Below, piece by piece: positions 8,374-14,929 of a stretch of DNA of 40,756 nucleotides. Location: the NCBI GenBank assembly GCA_017882685.1, contig JADGPA010000010.1:1-40756 (forward strand), in the 5' to 3' direction. Under the pieces are notes generated by a model. It saw only the letters and a program-made list of their open reading frames with translations. It was not told the origin of the DNA and searched no databases. The position numbers and the translations under genes are program-made. Position 1 is the stretch's first letter; each line of letters starts with the position of its first letter. The DNA comes from Propionibacteriaceae bacterium. Lineage in GTDB: Bacteria > Actinomycetota > Actinomycetes > Propionibacteriales > Propionibacteriaceae.

Positions 8374-9645
8374 ATGACCCTGAATCGTCGGCAATTCCTT
8401 GGCGCGTCCGCACTCGTTGGCGGAGCAATCGTGATGACACCCTTCGGCCGTGCGATGGCCGCCCCGATGGCACTCCCGAGCGATGTCGTGCCCCCGATCA
8501 CCGTGTCGGGAGCCGACGGTGTGCTGGACAAGGTGCTGGCCAACCTAGGGCCCTGGGTTGGACCAGACCTGCGAGTGGTCACGATCACAAGGGGCACCTA
8601 CAAACGCACCAAGGCTATCCGGGTGCCCTCTGGTGTCTACTTGAACGCAGTCGGGTCGACGTTCATCCTGCAGACCAAGGGCAGCCATGACGCCGTGCTG
8701 CGCATCGAGAACGTGACTGACGTGACGATCAATGGCGGCACGTGGGACGCCAACAAGAAGATCGTCAAGGCCAAGACTGAATGGCGGCATGCGATCGTCG
8801 TCCACCACTCGACGAATGTCACGCTCCAGAACCTGCACGCCCGGAACGGCAAGGGCGATGGTATCTACATCGGGACGGATGGAAGCCTCTGCAGGAACGT
8901 CGTCGTGAACAACGTCGACTGCTTCAGCAACACCCGGTGCGGTCTCGCCATCACCGCCTGCGACCGCTTCAGTGCTACGAACTCGCGGTTCTACTCCAAC
9001 AGCGGCCACGCCCCCGAGGCCGGCGTCGTGATCGAGCCCCACGACACATCGGTGATCGACAACATCAAGTTCTACCGCTGCCAGTTCTACAGCAACGCCA
9101 GTCGGGGCTTCCATGTGGTGATGCACGTCGCCAACGGCTACCCGGTCGGGACCGGGATCGAGGTGGCCAACTGCACGATGACAAACAACGGCAGGAAGAG
9201 CAAGGACCAGTCGACCGCCGGTATCGCGCTGCTGCGCCCGCGCAAGGTCACGATCACCAACTGCTACTCCGCCAGCAACTCGAACGGCGTCTTCATCCTC
9301 GGCCGGCGCACCGGTGATCCTTCGACGGTCAAGGGCTATGTGACCCTGAACGACAACTGCAGGGTGAACGGCAACCTCAAGGACGGCATCATCATCCAGA
9401 ACTCCATCAAGAGCCTCCAGGTCCTGAACTCGCAGATCGTGAACAACTCCAGGAAGAAGAAGAACACCTACGACGGTCTCCGGATCAAGCAGGGCGCCAA
9501 TGTGCAGGTCACCGGCTCGACCGTGACCGGTCACCGCTACGGCGTTTACACGGACAAAGGGGTCACCGGCGTGAAGCTCACCGGCAATGTCCTGAACCCC
9601 AACAAGAAGGGCGCCTACAAGGGGCCGGGCATCACCCCCGCCTAG
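8374..9645 (+). CDS. Tat-exported right-handed parallel beta-helix protein (paralogue of the 2461 gene)
   Basis: 423 residues. Tat signal NRRQFLGASALVGGA with a likely AxA cleavage site (AMA-AP); no lipobox, so probably released rather than anchored. The mature part aligns along its whole length with the protein at 2461-3831: GGTWDANK, GDGIYIG, SRGFHVV and LLRPRKV match GGTWDGNK, GDGIYVG, SRGFLVV and LIRPRGV. Residues 221-224 read EPHD, recalling the DPHD motif of alginate C5-epimerases, though that likeness is not proof. The ATG at 8374 is chosen because the Tat motif follows directly; upstream in-frame codons from 8302 have no signal character. The TAG stop spans the left end of the insertion sequence, so the native C-terminus may have changed by a few residues. 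Confidence 0.83.
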   Translation: MTLNRRQFLGASALVGGAIVMTPFGRAMAAPMALPSDVVPPITVSGADGVLDKVLANLGPWVGPDLRVVTITRGTYKRTKAIRVPSGVYLNAVGSTFILQTKGSHDAVLRIENVTDVTINGGTWDANKKIVKAKTEWRHAIVVHHSTNVTLQNLHARNGKGDGIYIGTDGSLCRNVVVNNVDCFSNTRCGLAITACDRFSATNSRFYSNSGHAPEAGVVIEPHDTSVIDNIKFYRCQFYSNASRGFHVVMHVANGYPVGTGIEVANCTMTNNGRKSKDQSTAGIALLRPRKVTITNCYSASNSNGVFILGRRTGDPSTVKGYVTLNDNCRVNGNLKDGIIIQNSIKSLQVLNSQIVNNSRKKKNTYDGLRIKQGANVQVTGSTVTGHRYGVYTDKGVTGVKLTGNVLNPNKKGAYKGPGITPA

Positions 9646-10229
9646 GGCGTGTCGCATAACTGGTCGCGTAGGAGGGTGATGATTCCGGCGAGGACGATCC
9701 CGGCGCGGTAGTTGCGGGAGTGTTTGTCGTAGCGGGTCGCGATCGCCCGGAACTCCTTGATTCGGTTGAAGAACCGCTCGACGACGTTCCTGCCCTTGTA
9801 GATGGCCGGATCGAAGTCGGGGGGTCGGCCGCCGACACTGCCCTTGGCCTTACGGCGGGCGATCTGGTCGTCGCGCTCGGGGATCGTGACCCGGACCCGG
9901 CGACGGCGCAGCGCGGCCCGTGTGGAGGGATGGGCGTAGGCCTTGTCGGCGACCACCCGGCACACCCTGGTGCCGGTGGCGTCGAGCACGTCCAGCAGCC
10001 GGGGGTTCTCCCCGGCCTGGCCAGGTGTAACGACCACCGAGCGGAGGTGCCCGGACGGGTCGACCGCGACGTGGGACTTGGTCGACCAGCCGCCACGTGA
10101 ATGTCCCAGGCCGTGATCGGCCGGTTCGATCCGGGGATTCTTGTAGTTCGGTTCAGCCCCCTTTTCGGGCACCGGCGGCGTGCTTGTGCGCCCGCACGAT
10201 CGTGCCGTCCACCACTGCGACAAGTCCAT
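9642..10229 (-). CDS. IS5-family transposase, OrfB (DDE C-terminal part)
   Basis: The second frame supplies the rest of a DDE transposase: GGWSTKSHVAVDPSGHLRSV, VVADKAY (second catalytic Asp) and NVVERFFNRIKEFRAIATRYDK (catalytic Glu in the Y/R-E-R-K region typical of IS5). Only the part from about 10166 leftwards matches transposase. The first 20 or so residues from the in-frame ATG at 10229 read OrfA in the wrong frame, so OrfB is probably made only by frameshifting from OrfA. The TAG stop uses flanking bases (9642-9644), so its stop comes from the junction with the host sequence. Confidence 0.85.
   Translation of the reverse strand: MDLSQWWTARSCGRTSTPPVPEKGAEPNYKNPRIEPADHGLGHSRGGWSTKSHVAVDPSGHLRSVVVTPGQAGENPRLLDVLDATGTRVCRVVADKAYAHPSTRAALRRRRVRVTIPERDDQIARRKAKGSVGGRPPDFDPAIYKGRNVVERFFNRIKEFRAIATRYDKHSRNYRAGIVLAGIITLLRDQLCDTP
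9644..9660 (+). repeat. IS left terminal inverted repeat
   Basis: AGGGCGTGTCGCATAAC, a perfect reverse complement of 10530-10546. The core is the 16 bases from 9645. The outer bases also form a CTAG (9642-9645) that gives stop codons to both the beta-helix gene and the transposase. Confidence 0.92.
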
Positions 10230-10497
10230 TCTCTTCCTCGCTGCCAGCGATCGCGGTCAACACCTGGTCCCACGTGCCGTCCTTGGCCCAGTCGTTGAAC
10301 CGTCGCCACAGGCTCGGCCAGGGTCCGAACTCCGCCGGCACATCCCGCCACGGCGATCCGGTCCGTAACCGCCAACAGATCCCCTCCACCGTCACCCGAT
10401 GGTCGTTCCAGGGCCTGCCGCCCTTCGGCCCCGTCCGCGGCATCAACGGCTCGATCCGGGCCCACATCTCATCACTGAACTGAGCACTCCTGACCAT
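10153..10497 (-). CDS. IS5-family transposase, OrfA (N-terminal part)
   Basis: 114 residues with the DUF4096-like N-terminal region of IS5 transposases (FSDEMWARIEPLMP, GRPWNDHRVTVEGICWRLRTG, WRDVPAEFGPW) and the first catalytic Asp in VAVVDGTIVRAHKHAAGA. It ends at a TGA right after an A4G5 run, where the downstream frame takes over. OrfA alone would lack two of three catalytic acids. Start ATG 10497, with GGAGG about 9 bases upstream. Confidence 0.88.
   Translation of the reverse strand: MVRSAQFSDEMWARIEPLMPRTGPKGGRPWNDHRVTVEGICWRLRTGSPWRDVPAEFGPWPSLWRRFNDWAKDGTWDQVLTAIAGSEEENGLVAVVDGTIVRAHKHAAGARKGG
10156..10167 (-). other. Probable programmed frameshift site in the transposase
   Basis: On the minus strand the sequence reads CGA AAA GGG GGC and then TGA in the OrfA frame. 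Moving one base forward (+1, or -2) gives GAA AAG GGG GCT and continues in OrfB. An A4G5 run directly before a stop, joining two halves of one conserved enzyme, is the usual arrangement of frameshift-controlled IS5/IS427 transposases. A plain disabling mutation is the alternative. Confidence 0.6.
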
Positions 10498-10529
10498 AAC
10501 CAGCAGCCTCCGGCATGACCGTCGCTGAG

Positions 10530-10546
10530 GTTATGCGACACGCCCT
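10530..10546 (-). repeat. IS right terminal inverted repeat
   Basis: GTTATGCGACACGCCCT, the reverse complement of 9644-9660 with no mismatch over 17 bases. The next bases inward differ, so the repeat ends there. Confidence 0.92.
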
Positions 10547-10547
10547 C

Positions 10548-10589
10548 GTCAACGCACTCTTCGCCGTCATCCGGCTCTATGCGCGGTGA
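10548..10589 (+). pseudogene. Possible 3' remnant of a plus-strand gene cut by the IS
   Basis: Directly after the right IS end, one plus-strand frame reads VNALFAVIRLYAR and then TGA, with codons ending almost entirely in G or C as in the neighbouring genes. It runs into a strong hairpin where a plus-strand operon would be expected to end. This could be the tail of a gene whose main part was lost in an IS-linked deletion. Thirteen codons are too few to exclude chance. Confidence 0.2.
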
Positions 10590-10597
10590 CGGCGAAG
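10559..10597. terminator. Hairpin terminator downstream of the pglFECD operon (possibly bidirectional)
   Basis: CTTCGCCGTCA (10559-10569) pairs perfectly with TGACGGCGAAG (10587-10597). Within the 17-base loop CCG and CGG can extend the stem. It begins 16 bases after the pglD stop (minus strand). There is no T tract, which is common for actinobacterial hairpin terminators. Perfect symmetry means it could also stop transcripts coming from the left. Confidence 0.65.
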
Positions 10598-10612
10598 TTG
10601 CGTCCGGGCTGG

Positions 10613-11257
10613 TCAGGCCCAGCGGCCGGGCACGCCCGTCACCACCACACCGGACGGGGCGTTCTTCGTCAGGCAGGCGGCCGCGCCGACAACGGTGTCC
10701 GGCCCGATGCTGAGTCCTTGCAGCACGACGGCGCCCGCGCCGACAAGGCAGCGGGTGCTGATTCTGCAGTCCCCGGAGACGATCGCGCCGGGGTTCACCG
10801 ACACAAAGTCGGCGCAGCTGGTGTCGTGGCCGATGGTCGCGTTCGGATTCAGGTGCACGTGGCGGCCCAGCGTGACGTTGGTGGAAACCGCCACCCCGGC
10901 GCACACCACGGAACCTGCTCCCAGCTTCGTCAACGCACCCACCGTCGCTGAAGGATGCACGAGGGTGGCCGGTTGCCAGCCGGCAGCCTCGCAGCGGCCT
11001 GCGAGCCGCTCGCGGACGCTCGGCGCACCGATGGCGACCACGAAATGCAGTGGTCCGGTCAGCGCGAGGGCCTCAGCCAGGCTGCCGAGATGCCGGACGC
11101 CGAGAGCCGCCAGGCGTTCCAGATTCGCAGGAGAGGGCGCGTCGTCGACCACACCGAGCAGGTTCCAGGTGGGCTGGGCCCGGTTCACCGCAGCGACAAC
11201 GTCGAGGGTTTCCCTGCCGAATCCGGCAGCACCCAGCACCACCAGGTCGGGGATCAC
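10613..11257 (-). CDS. pglD: Sugar O/N-acyltransferase, PglD/NeuD family
   Basis: 214 residues. The N-terminal Rossmann-like domain (DLVVLGAAGFGRETLDVV, VVDDAP) binds the UDP-amino sugar. The C-terminal left-handed beta-helix of hexapeptide repeats (VHPSATVG, HLNPNATIGHDT, SVNPGAIVSG, VGAGAVVLQG) ends in VVTGVPGRWA. His144 in NATIGHD corresponds to the catalytic His of PglD. The expected reaction is acetyl-CoA-dependent N-acetylation of a UDP-4-amino-6-deoxy-HexNAc, giving UDP-diNAc-bacillosamine. GTG start overlapping the upstream stop (GTGA). Last gene of pglF-pglE-pglC-pglD. Confidence 0.87.
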   Translation of the reverse strand: MIPDLVVLGAAGFGRETLDVVAAVNRAQPTWNLLGVVDDAPSPANLERLAALGVRHLGSLAEALALTGPLHFVVAIGAPSVRERLAGRCEAAGWQPATLVHPSATVGALTKLGAGSVVCAGVAVSTNVTLGRHVHLNPNATIGHDTSCADFVSVNPGAIVSGDCRISTRCLVGAGAVVLQGLSIGPDTVVGAAACLTKNAPSGVVVTGVPGRWA

Positions 11258-11859
11258 CCCACACTCCCCGTGAACTTGCTTCTTGTGGCTTCACCCGGGG
11301 CCGAGATCCCGTCCTGACGAAGCACGCGCGCCACGGTCAGCAGGAGGATCCTCAGGTCGAGGGCAAGGCTCCAGTTGTCCACGTACTCGACGTCGAGCGC
11401 GAACTGGGTCTCCCACAGCAGCAGGTTCCTGCCGCTGACCTGGGCAAGGCCGGACATGCCTGGTCGCACCTCGTGCCGGCGGAACTGATCGGGGGTGTAC
11501 AGCGGCAGGTACTCCGGCAGCAGCGGTCGCGGCCCCACAAGGCTCATGTCACCCCGGACGACGTTCAGCAGGCTGGGCAGCTCGTCCACGCTCGTCCGGC
11601 GGAGCAGCCGGCCCACCCGGGTCAGCCGAACGCTATCCGCCAATCCGGGGCCGTCCCGCATCGTGCGGAACTTGTACAGGGTGAAGTCGACGCCGTCCCT
11701 GCCGGTGCGCTTCTGTCGGAACAGGACCGGGCGGCCCATGGTCCCCAGCACGGCAAGGGCCGCCACCGCCTGGATCGGCAGGGTCACCACCAGTCCGAGG
11801 ACACCAGCCGCGAGATCAGCGGCGCGCTTCACGCCAAGCGCGTAGCGGCGATCACGCAT
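11254..11859 (-). CDS. pglC: Initiating phosphoglycosyl transferase, PglC-like (small monotopic PGT)
   Basis: About 201 residues, the minimal size of PglC. One N-terminal hydrophobic re-entrant helix (LAAGVLGLVVTLPIQAVAALAVL) is followed by the catalytic dyad in TSVDELPSLLNV (Asp92-Glu93) and then GDMSLVGPRPLLPEYLPLY, RPGMSGLAQVSG and the usual C-terminal amphipathic region. It should transfer phospho-sugar from the UDP-sugar made by PglF/E/D to undecaprenyl phosphate, the first membrane step of the glycan. Start: ATG 11859 gives an 8-base overlap with pglE and the dyad at the position seen in PglC. An ATG at 11874 is also possible. Confidence 0.88.
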   Translation of the reverse strand: MRDRRYALGVKRAADLAAGVLGLVVTLPIQAVAALAVLGTMGRPVLFRQKRTGRDGVDFTLYKFRTMRDGPGLADSVRLTRVGRLLRRTSVDELPSLLNVVRGDMSLVGPRPLLPEYLPLYTPDQFRRHEVRPGMSGLAQVSGRNLLLWETQFALDVEYVDNWSLALDLRILLLTVARVLRQDGISAPGEATRSKFTGSVG

Positions 11860-12985
11860 CGACCACCACGCCATGGATCAGGCCGATGATCAGCTCCACC
11901 TGCTCGTCGGTGATCGCAGAACCGCTCGGCAGGGTCAGCCCGCGCTCGAACAGGGCCTCGCTGGTGCCGTCGATCACCGCAGGCGCGTCGGCGAAGACCG
12001 GCTGCAGGTGCAGCGGCTTCCACAGCGGCCGGGCCTCCACCTCGTTGGCGCGCAGGACCTCGGCGATGTCGTCTGCGGAGAAACCGGCCAGCGCCGGGTC
12101 GATGACCAGCGAGGTCAGCCAGTAGTTGTCCCTGGTTTCTCCGACCTCGTCCTCGGGCTGGCCGAGGAACCTCACCCCAGGCCGGTCACCGAGCAGGTCG
12201 AGGTAGCGCAGCTTCAATCGGCGGCGACGCTCGATCATGCCGTCCAGCCGGGACAGCTGGGCCCGGCCCAGCGCAGCGAGCAGGTTCGAGAGGCGGTAGT
12301 TGTAGCCGATCTCGGTGTGCTCGTAGTGCTTCGCCGGCTGCCGCGCCTGGGTGGCCAGGTAACGGATGCGGTCGGCGGACTCCTTGTCATTGAGCAGCAG
12401 AGCACCGCCGCCGGAGGTGGTCATCACCTTGTTGCCGTTGAAGGACACCGCCGCCAGCTCGCCGAAGGCTGCTGCCGAACGACCCCCATACCGTGCGCCG
12501 AGCGACTCGGCAGCGTCACAGAGCATGGGGACGCCGTGCGCAGTGACGATCCGGTCGATGCGGTCGTGGTCAACGACATGGCCCAACAGGTCAACCGGGA
12601 CCACGGCACCCACCCGCCAGCCGTTGGCTGCGGCCTCATCGAAGGCGCGGGCAAGCAGGTCGGGGTTCAGGTTGCCGGAGCTGTCTGCGTCAACGAAGAA
12701 CGGGCGGGCGCCGGTGTAGACCACGGCGTTGGCCGTTGCAGCGAAGGTCATCGATGAGCACAACACAACGTCCCCTGGGCGGACCCCGGCGAGCAGCAGG
12801 CCCAGATGGAGGGCAGCTGTGCCGGACGACAGAGCGACGGCGTACGGGCGGCCGACGTAGTCGGCGAGCTCGCGCTCGAACGCATCCACCTCCGGGCCCA
12901 GCGGCGCGATCCAGCCCGATCGCACTGCGCGCACGATCGCGGCCTCCTCCGCCTCGGTGACGTCAGGAGCAGACAAGTGGATCAC
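11852..12985 (-). CDS. pglE: DegT/DnrJ/EryC1/StrS aminotransferase, PglE-like
   Basis: 377-residue PLP-dependent sugar aminotransferase: SGTAALHLGL phosphate site, PVDLLGH, LCDAAESLGARY with the PLP-contacting Asp157, and SFNGNKVMTTSGGG with the Schiff-base Lys186, close to Lys184 of PglE. Probable reaction: glutamate-dependent amination of the UDP-4-keto-6-deoxy-GlcNAc made by the upstream dehydratase. The frame is open to 13129, but the correct start is the GTG at 12985 overlapping the pglF stop (GTGA), with VIHLSAPDVTEAEE as the family-typical beginning. The protein ends with an 8-base overlap into pglC. Confidence 0.9.
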   Translation of the reverse strand: MIHLSAPDVTEAEEAAIVRAVRSGWIAPLGPEVDAFERELADYVGRPYAVALSSGTAALHLGLLLAGVRPGDVVLCSSMTFAATANAVVYTGARPFFVDADSSGNLNPDLLARAFDEAAANGWRVGAVVPVDLLGHVVDHDRIDRIVTAHGVPMLCDAAESLGARYGGRSAAAFGELAAVSFNGNKVMTTSGGGALLLNDKESADRIRYLATQARQPAKHYEHTEIGYNYRLSNLLAALGRAQLSRLDGMIERRRRLKLRYLDLLGDRPGVRFLGQPEDEVGETRDNYWLTSLVIDPALAGFSADDIAEVLRANEVEARPLWKPLHLQPVFADAPAVIDGTSEALFERGLTLPSGSAITDEQVELIIGLIHGVVVDA

Positions 12986-14769
12986 AAGCGGCTCCCGACG
13001 CGGGCACCGGCGAGAAAGGTACCAGGACGGGCGTAACGGACGGAGGCGGGATCGACCGGCGGCACCGCCACCTGCGAGATCAGTGGGTGCGCGGTCTCGC
13101 CCGCGGTCTCGTTGTCGTTGAACAGGCACTCGTGCAGCTTCTCCCCGGGACGCAGGCCGGTGAAGATGATCTCGATCTTCCTTCCCGACTCGCGGATCAG
13201 GCGCTGCGCGACATCGAGGATGCGCATCGGCTCCCCCATGTCGAGCACCATCACGTCGCCCGGCGTGCCGATGGCGCCGGCCTGGATGGTGAGCTGGCAG
13301 GCCTCGGGGATGGTCATGAAGTACCGCGTGATGTCCGGATGGACAACGGTGAGCGGGCCACCCTGTTCGATCTGCTTGTAGAAGGTGTGCAGCACCGATC
13401 CACGCGAGCCGAGCACGTTGCCGAACCGGACCGAGACGTAGCCGCTGCCCATGTCATGGGCGAACCAGGAGGTGAGCTGCTCAGCCAGCCGCTTGGTCTT
13501 GCCGAGAACGCTGATCGGGTCGGCGGCCTTGTCCGTGGAGATGTTCACGAACCGTTCGACGCCGTGCCGTCTCGCGGCCTCGAGGACGTTCAGAGTGCCG
13601 AGCACGTTGGTCTTCCAGGCCTCTGACGGGTAGGCCTCGAGCATCGGGAGGTGCTTCAACGCGGCGGCATGGAAGACGACACTGGGGCGATGCTCGAGAA
13701 ATACCCGATCGAGCGCCTCTGCGTCCCTGATGTCGCACAGCACCATGTCCCGAGTGTCCAGAAGGCCCGTGCCGTAGAGGTTGAGCTGCACGGCGTGCAA
13801 GGCGGATTCGTCACGATCCAGGAGGATCAGCTCAGCCGGACCCAGGCGGTGCAGCTGGAGCGCCAGCTCTGAGCCGATCGAACCGCCGGCGCCGGTGACC
13901 AGCACCGCCTTGCCGTTGACGTAGTCGGAGATGCTGCGCAGGTCTGTCTTCACCTGGCCCCGGCCAAGGATGTCGGCAACGGAGAGGCGCCGGATATCCC
14001 CGACCTCGACGGCCCCGCCGACGATGTCGGCGACCTTGGGCAGGGTGAGCACATTGAGCCCAGCGGCTTGAGCCTGGTCACTGACCCGTCGAATCAGCTC
14101 GCTCGACGCACTCGGAATCGCGAGGAGCACCGTAGAGACGTCTTCCTCCTCAGCGACCCGAGCAAGGTCCGAGCCGGTCCCCAGCACGCGCACACGTGTG
14201 ATCTCCGCGTGCTGTTTGGCCGGGTCATCGTCGACGTAGCCGACGATTTCGTAGGGGGCCATTGCGTCGTCAAGGAGCATCCTGCCGAGCATGCGGCCAC
14301 CACTGCCCGCGCCATAGACCAGGATCCGCTCCGGGTCCTTCGGTCGCATCGCGCGGATCTGGCGATGGTTCATGGCGCGGCCGGCGAACCGTCCTGCGGC
14401 CATGGCGAGGATCGCACCAAGCGGGACGGAGAGGATCACGCCTCTCGGGAAGCCCGGCCAGCCCAGGCTGAACATAAGCCCGGCAACCAGGCCGATGATC
14501 AGGGCGATCGTCGACAGGTGAACGGCCTCGCTGTAGCTGCCCACGGAGTGGCGTCCCTGGTAGATGTGACGCAACATCCCCACCAGCAACTGGGCGCCAG
14601 CGGTGGTGACCGCATAGGCCGTCACCACGGCCCACTGGATGCCGTTGAAGGAGAAGTCATAGCGTGCAACGACGAGGCAGACCGTCGCCAATATCCAAGC
14701 CGAAGGATCCCAGAGTGCAAACGGGCTCAGCGGCATGGGAATGTTCGATCTCTTCCCGACTGCGCGCAT
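12982..14769 (-). CDS. pglF: Membrane-bound UDP-GlcNAc 4,6-dehydratase, PglF/WbpM/CapD-like
   Basis: 595 residues. Four transmembrane helices lie within residues 15-125. A CoA-binding-like Rossmann domain follows (ILVYGAGSGGRML, about 149-162), then the SDR catalytic domain (VTGAGGSIGSELALQL, about 291-306; NISTDKAADPISVLGKTKR, 409-427). Thr412-Asp413-Lys414 match the catalytic TDK of PglF. The Met of PglF/WbpM is Leu422 here, a change I believe is common in actinobacterial homologues. It starts the bacillosamine pathway by making the UDP-4-keto-6-deoxy sugar. Start ATG 14769 has GGAG 8 bases upstream. First gene of a four-gene, start/stop-overlapped operon. Confidence 0.9.
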   Translation of the reverse strand: MRAVGKRSNIPMPLSPFALWDPSAWILATVCLVVARYDFSFNGIQWAVVTAYAVTTAGAQLLVGMLRHIYQGRHSVGSYSEAVHLSTIALIIGLVAGLMFSLGWPGFPRGVILSVPLGAILAMAAGRFAGRAMNHRQIRAMRPKDPERILVYGAGSGGRMLGRMLLDDAMAPYEIVGYVDDDPAKQHAEITRVRVLGTGSDLARVAEEEDVSTVLLAIPSASSELIRRVSDQAQAAGLNVLTLPKVADIVGGAVEVGDIRRLSVADILGRGQVKTDLRSISDYVNGKAVLVTGAGGSIGSELALQLHRLGPAELILLDRDESALHAVQLNLYGTGLLDTRDMVLCDIRDAEALDRVFLEHRPSVVFHAAALKHLPMLEAYPSEAWKTNVLGTLNVLEAARRHGVERFVNISTDKAADPISVLGKTKRLAEQLTSWFAHDMGSGYVSVRFGNVLGSRGSVLHTFYKQIEQGGPLTVVHPDITRYFMTIPEACQLTIQAGAIGTPGDVMVLDMGEPMRILDVAQRLIRESGRKIEIIFTGLRPGEKLHECLFNDNETAGETAHPLISQVAVPPVDPASVRYARPGTFLAGARVGSRL

Positions 14770-14802
14770 TTCGAAATCTCCGTCCTGGGGGTCTCCGCGA
14801 AG

Positions 14803-14832
14803 ATCCTATCGCGCGCCGCCAGCAACGTTGAA
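14803..14832 (-). promoter_or_regulatory. Candidate promoter of the pglFECD operon
   Basis: On the minus strand TTCAAC (14832-14827) and TAGGAT (14808-14803) are separated by 18 bases, resembling a housekeeping -35/-10 pair. TAGGAT fits the actinobacterial TANNNT -10 rule. The implied start at about 14796 gives a leader of about 27 bases containing the GGAG site. Predicted from sequence only. Confidence 0.4.
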
Positions 14833-14929
14833 CTCGGTACCGAACGAAGCAGACACCCCCCGGGCGCGACGTCACGTATCGTATCTGTGCGATGAACGAG
14901 AAGGTGGCACCGAGTGCAGGGGGCGAGCG

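Larger units (their letters stand above)
9644..10546 (-). mobile_element. Insertion sequence, IS5 family (IS427-like group)
   Basis: About 0.9 kb element bounded by 17-bp perfect inverted repeats and holding two overlapping transposase frames on the minus strand, the organisation of IS427-group IS5 elements. The element looks recent: ends identical and both frames open. No target duplication is visible. The left flank reads CCT and the right flank CGT, although elements of this group normally duplicate TA or TNA. That suggests a deletion or recombination after insertion. The left end sits on the stop codon of the beta-helix gene. Confidence 0.88.

Noticed and set aside
9632-10465. Third overlapping minus-strand frame through the insertion sequence
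   Set aside because: Only the other two minus-strand frames carry DDE transposase motifs; this one is Arg/Pro/Ser-rich shadow text.
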